Below, piece after piece: positions 57,483-64,000 of a stretch of 64,000 bases of DNA; position 1 is the stretch's first letter; each line of letters starts with the position of its first letter. Both the position numbers and the translations under genes were made by a program. The stretch is from Lineolata rhizophorae (lineage: Eukaryota; Ascomycota; Dothideomycetes; Lineolatales; Lineolataceae), in the NCBI GenBank assembly GCA_010093515.1, contig MU001681.1, positions 77,956 through 141,955 of the forward strand, written 5' to 3'. The notes below the pieces were generated by a model, which was not told the origin of the DNA, did not search any database, and worked only from the letters and a program-made list of their open reading frames with translations.

Positions 57483-59032
57483 TCCTAACGAGTCGTGTTA
57501 AACCAGCCATTCCACATTTGTTCGCTGGTATTACTGGCTTGTTGCCTCGTAGCACTCACTACCTGAGTACCCCAGGAAAAACTCACTGGCTGACAGATTC
57601 GCAATGAAGCTCGACTGATCAAATGGGGACGTACGATAGTTCAATTGCGGCTAAACTACCAGCAGGAAAATTCTGGGATTAACTCTAATTATATTTGTCC
57701 CAACCTCAGGTAATCGGACGCCACGTTGGTGTGAGTCTGAACTATGCTTCTAAACAAAGCAGCAAATCCGACCTACCTAGTTACGCGGCAAGACTCGGAC
57801 AAGACTCGGTGCAGGATACCGGGGTCAAGATTACTGCTACAATCAGTGCCCTACAATTAAAGCGCTTGTGAAAAGCCTTACAGTATCTCTATCAAGGTAT
57901 ACTGAGTATATCGGAGTACTTGGACATTTTACTATTCAAAGAGTTATCGAGACTGCTACAACGAAAGTATTAAATTGGCGGTAGCTCCGATCTCTCTAAC
58001 TGTATTCGTGCTTGAGGCGCGAAGGCTAGATGGCGAATAGGGGAGGAGAGATTTACGCATAGAGTATGCTTCTTCCTGAGTTTACGTTTGCTATAACTTG
58101 AGTCTCTTTACGAAACATCAAATAGGTACGGGACAATACGAAAGCCCACCAGATGAATATATGCCTTACAGTGAGATCGTGAAAAGGATCTCAGTGTAAA
58201 AGACCAGCCACGGAACAAGCAGCACGCGAATCTCAGCGTTGTCAGCCGTACTAGTACACTCAACACGTATAGTCTACCCTTCAATTGCAGTCAAGTCGCA
58301 ATGCCTTTACGAACAAACTACACGACGCCACCGGATAATCTCCATCTAAAAACGTACAAAACTTGCCACCGACATGCCAATCCATCATTCCCAGCCCCTC
58401 GATATTGCCATTAACAATCGCACGTCCCAACCCCCGGCCCTCCAGAAAGTACGTAACTCACGTAGAACCCAAGCCCAAAGCCCCCCGCCCACAAAAATAA
58501 TGCACCAAGTGTGAACGAACGCCTGCAATGCCGCTGTCTAATGCCGCCAGAAGTGAGGGGAATGCAAAAAAGATAAAAAAAAAAAATGCTAGTACAAGAG
58601 AGTCAAACATCCCTAAGCTCTCAACGACAGCAAGAAGGAAAAAAAAAAAAAAAAGAAACAGGCAAATGCTGTCTCGTCAAGCGGACGAGCTATGCATGAA
58701 AGAGGAAACAGGAACAGAACAGCAATGCGAAAACACTGACATCGCCATCAGATACAAGATACCTTCCAACGCCACTTCGCCGCTTCAGGGGGGGTATTTC
58801 CGACACTTCGAAAAACTCTGGCGCTCGTCGCCGCACTTTCAGACTTTGGGACCACCATCATTCCGTGCACCATGCGACCTGTTTTCGCATCTCGAACGCG
58901 TCATGAGAAGTTTCAATCCTCTCCGTGTCTCGCACAACCGTCGACCAGCCACCACACCCACAGCGCCATAATCCCCATACAAGCGCTGCTCACAGAACCC
59001 CAGACCCACAATCGCCGCCAAAACCACCCGAT
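57483..59032. other. AT-rich intergenic region with poly-A runs
   Basis: 1.55 kb without a recognised gene. Two A tracts occur (12 A at 58575-58586 and 16 A at 58639-58654). Frames are short. It is the 3' side of the large PH/LRR gene and the promoter side of the small Cys-rich gene. Confidence 0.5.
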
Positions 59033-62000
59033 TTACAACCCCCCATCCAACCGCTTATCCACCTCCGCCGCCCACGCCATCCTCTCCTCCTCACTCTCCG
59101 TCCGCACATGCCCCAGGCTCGTCCGGGAGACGCTCCCGTCCACCCCGTCCGCAACCCCCAACCGCCCATCCTTCTCCACCGTCGGCGTCCTCTCCACCAC
59201 CACCTTCTCCATCAGGCCCCTCACATCCGGCGGCACGCCGACCGCACCGCCGCAACCGCCACCGCCACCAGCGATCCCGTTCATGCCCAGCCCGCTCCCG
59301 CTCCTGCTCGCGCTGCCGGCGCCGCCCGTCGGCGGGCCCGCGCTGCCCGGCCGCTCGAACACCTCGTCGTCGACGGCCAGCGCCGCCGCGTCCGTCACGC
59401 CCGCCGCCACCGCCGCGTTGCGCGCCAGGTACTGCGCCAGCCGGTACGCCTGCCGGTCCCAGCTCTCCTCGACCAGGCGCAGCGCGGCGCCGATGTCCTG
59501 CTCCGTGAGGTGGACGGGCGGTCCGCGCCGCGGCGCCGGCGGCGGCGACGCGGGATGCTGCTGATGCTGCTGCTGCTGCTGCTGCTGCTGCGAAGACGAC
59601 GTCGTGCGGCTGTGGCCGCGCGAGTGCGAATGCGAGTGCGAGTGCGAGTGCGAGTGGTGATGCGGAGCGTTGCCCCCCGCCGGGGACGTCGACGTCGTCG
59701 CCGCGGCGGCACCCGGCGTCGTCGCGCGCGAGCCGTGCTGCGAATGCGCCGACGCGAGCGTCGTCATGGACGGCGAGCCGTGCTGGAACCCGCCGCCATT
59801 GGAGCTGCCGTTCAGGCCGTGGTGATGCGGTGCCGCCAGAGCGCCGACGGCGCTGTTGAACCGGGCCTTGAACGCGTCCGCGAGCGCCGTGCCCTGGGCT
59901 GAGATGCGCCTCGCCGCCTTGCCGCCGGAGCCGTGGCCGTCGGCCACCTTGCTCGCGTCCTCGCTCGCCTGCCGAATCTGCTGCTCCGTCATGCGGAAGT
60001 GGGCCTCGCGCGCCTCGAGCATGGGCGACATGTACGTCAGCGTCGTGTTGTGGTAGAGGGCGTTGACCAGGTCCGTGAAGCCGGGCAGGCTGATGTTGTT
60101 GTCGTCGCACTCGAGCACGCGCAGCGCTGTGTTGACCTTGAGCACGTCGGCTAGCGTCGATGCCCCCTGAACGCCCAGGTTCTGGTTACGGATCTGCAGC
60201 GTCTGCAGCGTGTTGTTGCGCATCAAACCGCAGAGCGCGTGGTTGATGCCCACGCCGATCTTAGCCTGTTCCAGCCTCGAGTTTTCGCCGGAGATGTCCA
60301 GGCCCAAAAGCGTCGAGTTCCGCGCGAACATCTTCTCCAATTCTCGACACGTGTCTTCGGACGCGTCCGACGGCAGCGAACAGCGCGAAATGTCCAGCCA
60401 CCTGATCGAGTTGTTCTTGCCCAGCGCCCTAACCAGCTCGCGAAACTGCGCTTCGTCCGAGTACTCGAGATAGCGTAGCGACACGCGCGTTGGCGCCCAG
60501 CCTTGCGCAATGGCCTCAGCCAGATCGCGATGAGCCGTCGTCGGGCGGTTCTGACTAATGTCCAGGTAGAGGTCGCGTTCGCGGGCCTCGCCATCGACGT
60601 CATGGGCCATGCAATACATGAGCGTGGCGATATCCCCGCCCGTGAGCGTTGTCTGGTCGAGATGCAGCTCACGCAGTGCGGACGAGTGCTTCGTCTGCAA
60701 ATACTGCGCCAAGGAGGCGACATCCTGCGTGTTTAGCACCGTCTGGCTTAGACGGAGCATCTGCAACCGCCACAGCTTCAGTGTGTTGAACGATATCAGG
60801 GGCTCCGCCGCGCTCGTACGCGCCGTCTTACTGAGGTCGAGCCGGCGAATGAAACCAAAGACTCTGATCTCGGGCTCGAAAATGAGCGGACTGAGCCGCA
60901 CTTGGTTGTCCGAGATGTCCAAGGCCTCGAGCGTATTCTCCTGCGCCCTCAGCGCGTCCAGCGTCAGCGACATGGTCCGATCCGTCAGGCCGCAGCAGCT
61001 CATTTCGAGGCCGCGAAAATGGCACAGGCGCTCCGACGCGGCGCCGACCAGGTAGTCGAGGTCCGAGTCCGCCAGCTGGATGTGGTTGAGGCTGATCCAG
61101 TCCACGTTGGTGGCCTGGGCGCGGCAGAGCGGGAACAGGGCCTCGACGATGCCGCAGCCCGGGTCTCTGTACTTTGGGTTGTCCGATACCTTGGGAACGC
61201 GCTTGATGCAGCCCGTGAAGTCCATGCGGCGCAGCCGGCGATTCGTCATGGCCATGGCGCGCACCTCCTGGATGAGCAGGTGAGCGTCGCGCAGGACCTG
61301 GTGGTCGAGCGAGACGGGAGAGCCGCGCTTGGTGCGCGTGCACAGGTGCTCCTCGCCGTAGGCGTCGCCGAGCATGTTGAGCGAGTCCAGCACGACGCCG
61401 GCGAAGGACACAGTGCCGAAACACTCGTTGTAGCGCAGCGCGCGCATCACGGCCAGCAGCTCCAGCGTGGAGTACTTTTGCTTGGGATCTTCAGGGGGAT
61501 ACAGCACAAAGTGGGGCGAGTCCTCGTCGCTATCCAGGACCCCGTACCTTTTTTGGTGAGGTAAACCATGTCAGTCCACACTCGCAGATAATCGATTCGA
61601 CTTGAGGCGCTCCCACCGGCACTGCTAGCTGCAGTCGCGGCGCAGGAGCAACGTCCGATGCGATCCACGTGCGCGATAAGCACCAGGGTGAGAACCTGGG
61701 CCACGCGTACGAGATCTATAGCGGAGCCCAATTAAACCCCCAGGAGGCCCAATCAAGACTAGGCGCCGGAATTGGGGTAAAATGAACACAAAAGAGCCCA
61801 GAAGACCTACCTGATATTCCGAGGGCGCAGGTTGTACGCGATGCAGTAGGCCGTCAGAGTGCGGTCGAAGTAGTCCTCGGGGACTCGCTCAGGGCTCCGT
61901 TCGGCTAGAATCTCCCTGCGCACGTCTTCCGGAACCATGAACATATAAGGCCGCGACTCCCACTCGGGGCGGAGAAAAGTTTCGACGTGCCTGAGTCGAA

Positions 62001-63509
62001 TGGCGATGTCGCGCGACGCCAGCGAGGCGAGATAGAGCACTTTGGGCGGCTGCAGTGGCATACTGCAAGGATGAAACAGTCAGATAACGGAGATTCTCCG
62101 AAGGCTAGACCTGAAATGAAAAATGCGGCAGCACAAGGAACGCAAGAAAAAAACAAAAACAAGATTTGACCCATGGAACAAACCAGAACAGCGGGGACCT
62201 TCATGCGTACCGGAAAGTAAGCTCAAACCCGTCGTCCTCCTCGCGAACCCTCATGTTCGTCATGGTCATGATGCCGTAAGCCCCTTGCACGTTCAAGCTC
62301 GACAGCGCCACGCTCGACGAGCTATGCCCCCGCGCGAGGGGTATCAAGTGGACCTTGTGCACGCCGATGGCCATGAAACAGACCGTGGTGGCGATCTTGG
62401 TCAGGTCGTCGGACGAGTTCCGGCCCGTGCTCTTGGCGGGCCGTTGCACCACCTTGTAGATGGCGTAGTTGGGCGGCTCGTAGTCGCCCTCGCGCTCCAC
62501 GACGCGCGCGCAACGGTTCGAGTTGCGCGGCGAGATGGGGTTCGTGTCGGCGAGGCGGACGGCGTCGGCGGCCGCCCGGATGTGCGTGAGCCAGGAGTCG
62601 CGCTCGTCGGGCGCGTTGAACTGTATCATCATGGTGGAGCCGTTGTTGGCCTCCTCATCTAGGCAGGCGAACTCAATCGCGAAGAATGGCCTGCCGTCGT
62701 CGATTTTGTACACGGCGACGATCTGGCGCAGCGGCGTTCCGAAGTCGCGAGGCCGCTCTTCGCCCGAGTGCTCCGAGTTGACCGTCTGGAGCTCCTGTTG
62801 TGATCCTATCGACGGGCTGGAGCTATGTCGGGGGTTCGTGAGCCTACGGGCGACTGGTGGTGGTGAAATGCTGTCGATTGCGTTAGCCATGGCGCGGCGC
62901 GGTATATAATTAATGTGACCACAAACGTGGGCTCGGGGTCACGAACATTGGGAACGACTCCGCAGCTCGGTGACAGTTCTTGAAGCGGAGTATGTGCGTC
63001 TCGGTCAAGACTAGGTATTCCTTCTTCTTTCGGAATAACGAGGAGCTCGTCTGCACCTCGCCGTGGTAGATGACGTTTCGGGAGCGGCCGTAGTTGTCCA
63101 GCGCATCTCCCCAGTTCACCGACGGCGCATTGGATGACGTGGACGTCAATGGCTCTTCCATGAAATCATTCGACCTCAACGAGCGGAACGAGCCAAAAAC
63201 CGAGGTCGGACGCCCGCTGCTGCCGCGCGATGCCGGCTGCGGAGCGGCGCCAACACCGTCGGGTGAGGGCACGTATTCCTCGATGCCGACATCAGGCTCC
63301 TTGGGCGGCGTGGAGCCATTGATCAAGTGGAAGGAGGGAGAGCGCTTCTTCTTAAGCACTCCGGACGCCAGAATGGGCGACGAGGACGCCCTGGGCTCCT
63401 TTTCCCTCTCCCGCGAGTCGTGGATGGTGGTGAGGGCGCTGAGCTGGGGTCGCGTGAACAAGGACCGCCGCTTTGGCATCCCACCGTCGGCCGACGAGTA
63501 TTGCGGCAT
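59033..63509 (-). CDS. PH-domain and leucine-rich-repeat protein
   Basis: Four exons (62947-63509, 62211-62870, 61811-62062, 59033-61547) give 1329 residues with agreeing phases. Residues 1-140 are Ser/Pro-rich. A split PH domain covers about 150-290 (NVIYHGEVQTSSSLFRKKKE, YLVLTETHILRFKNC; then DERDSWLTHIRAAADAVR as the C-terminal helix). A second beta-rich block precedes SRPYMFMVPEDVRREILAER. From about 560 to 1000 there are leucine-rich repeats of the ribonuclease-inhibitor type (NTLEALDISDNQVRLSPL, SALRELHLDQTTLTGGDIAT, NSIRWLDISRCSLPSD, TALRVLECDDNNISLPGFTD). The last 320 residues are low-complexity with (His-Ser)n and poly-Gln. The order PH-linker-LRR recalls CARMIL-type and fungal LRR regulators of cortical actin or signalling, but that is inference. 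The start is the first ATG (MPQYSSADGG). Membrane-lipid binding by the PH domain is expected from the family. Confidence 0.85.
59556..59592 (-). repeat. CAG/CTG repeat coding poly-Gln
   Basis: A run of GCTGCT on the plus strand, coding Q8 followed by HQQH in the PH/LRR protein. Probably length-variable. The repeat is in frame. Confidence 0.85.
59617..59660 (-). repeat. hexanucleotide repeat coding (His-Ser)n
   Basis: About seven units of GCGAGT/GCGAAT on the plus strand give alternating His and Ser in the PH/LRR protein tail (HHHSHSHSHSHSHS). In frame; the number of copies is likely to vary. Confidence 0.85.
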
Positions 63510-64000
63510 CTCGGAGACGTTTCCGGAACTACCACGGCGAAGCCGACGGCAGGGGAAGGAGGTGAGGGGCGAAGGCGGAGGTGGAGGAAGGAGAGGCGGA
63601 GGAGGGTGGGCGGGACGCGGCGAGAGGGCGGACGGACGACAGACCCTGTTTGCAGCTTGGTTACTACGAGGTTGCGAGCAGCCAACGACGCGACGAAAAG
63701 CGCGCACACAAGCGCCTTCTTGTGCGCGGAGATGGCTTCCGACCACAAGCGGCGCCGGAGGTGCGTGGAGCGGGTCTGGGTGGCGTTGGCGGTGCTACAG
63801 GGCCGAGCGTGTTCTCGCGAGCTTCAGCCTCGAGCTTGCCGTCGGCGCGCCAGTTCACCGCACACTTCCGTAGGCGTCACCGCAGAGGCCTTTCGGCGGC
63901 GCAGGCCAATCCGGGAAAGGCCCGCAGAAGCACGACGCCGGCCGCAGCGACTAAAATCCAACAGGGACCGAGAATCCAGACACCAACTCACCTGTCAGAT
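63510..64000. other. upstream region of the PH/LRR gene, window edge
   Basis: GC-rich DNA 5' of the PH/LRR gene. An open frame continues upstream in the same phase from the chosen ATG to 63746, but only with a GTG. A CT/GA-rich stretch (63570-63620) is typical of a fungal 5' leader. Nothing else was recognised before the window ends. Confidence 0.4.

Noticed and set aside
58575-58654. Poly-A runs as the tail of a LINE or processed gene copy
   Set aside because: No reverse transcriptase frame or target-site duplication nearby. They are plain A tracts in AT-rich spacer.
1-64000. CRISPR array, rRNA operon or secondary-metabolite cluster
   Set aside because: No regularly spaced repeats and no rRNA sequence; the single transporter has no backbone enzyme (PKS, NRPS, terpene cyclase) beside it.

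Overview
The window looks like nuclear DNA of a filamentous ascomycete (Pezizomycotina). Protein-coding genes are split by short introns (about 50-100 nt, GT-AG, a few of 200-340 nt). Coding regions are GC-rich, and the proteins (CBF5, PET127, POS5, SAC3, RPA49, ENA-type Na+ ATPase, Ecm33-like and DHA1 transporter) are clearly fungal. A class below Pezizomycotina cannot be fixed from the sequence alone. Exon borders were joined by hand from splice sites, phase and family match; every multi-exon model given as a CDS closes in frame.

Layout. 0.6-6.7 kb: three housekeeping genes on the minus strand, namely a Sis1-type Hsp40 (with a four-unit heat shock element upstream), the H/ACA pseudouridine synthase CBF5 and a derlin of the ER degradation pathway. 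6.7-12.1 kb: a 5.5 kb stretch with no convincing gene, ending in the promoter of a plus-strand ENA Na+/Li+ P-type ATPase (12.1-15.6 kb). 17.1-20.5 kb: a promethin-like (lipid-droplet) membrane protein and RPA49, arranged head to head. 21.2-22.0 kb: a small three-exon membrane-protein gene hidden in short exons. 24.4-30.7 kb: a 2048-residue SAC3 mRNA-export factor with FG repeats and an acidic tail.

31.3-33.0 kb: an Ecm33-like surface protein with a transmembrane segment. 34.0-35.9 kb: two tandem, low-complexity genes that share a rare motif (GWG...S-x-GLK, a phase-1 intron, then a (D/N)xILDxM-like block). A third, decayed copy lies at 39.9-40.5 kb, beyond an AT-rich island (about 36-39.5 kb) that holds a broken HET-domain gene. 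This small lineage-type family is the most unusual item in the window. 41.0-44.6 kb: a UBA-like protein. 45.0 kb: a degenerate tRNA-like sequence. 45.9-49.0 kb: PET127, with a long acidic insert. 49.6-51.6 kb: a DHA1 drug:H+ antiporter. 53.0-54.9 kb: POS5-type mitochondrial NADH/NAD kinase. 55.3-57.2 kb: a nearly complete but interrupted gene of a Pezizomycotina protein family of unknown function. 57.3-57.5 kb: a small Cys-rich protein. 59.0-63.5 kb: a large PH/LRR protein.

Most genes are unrelated housekeeping functions (protein folding and ERAD, ribosome biogenesis, RNA polymerase I, mRNA export, mitochondrial RNA and NADPH supply). The accessory part is concentrated around 34-41 kb and 55-57 kb.
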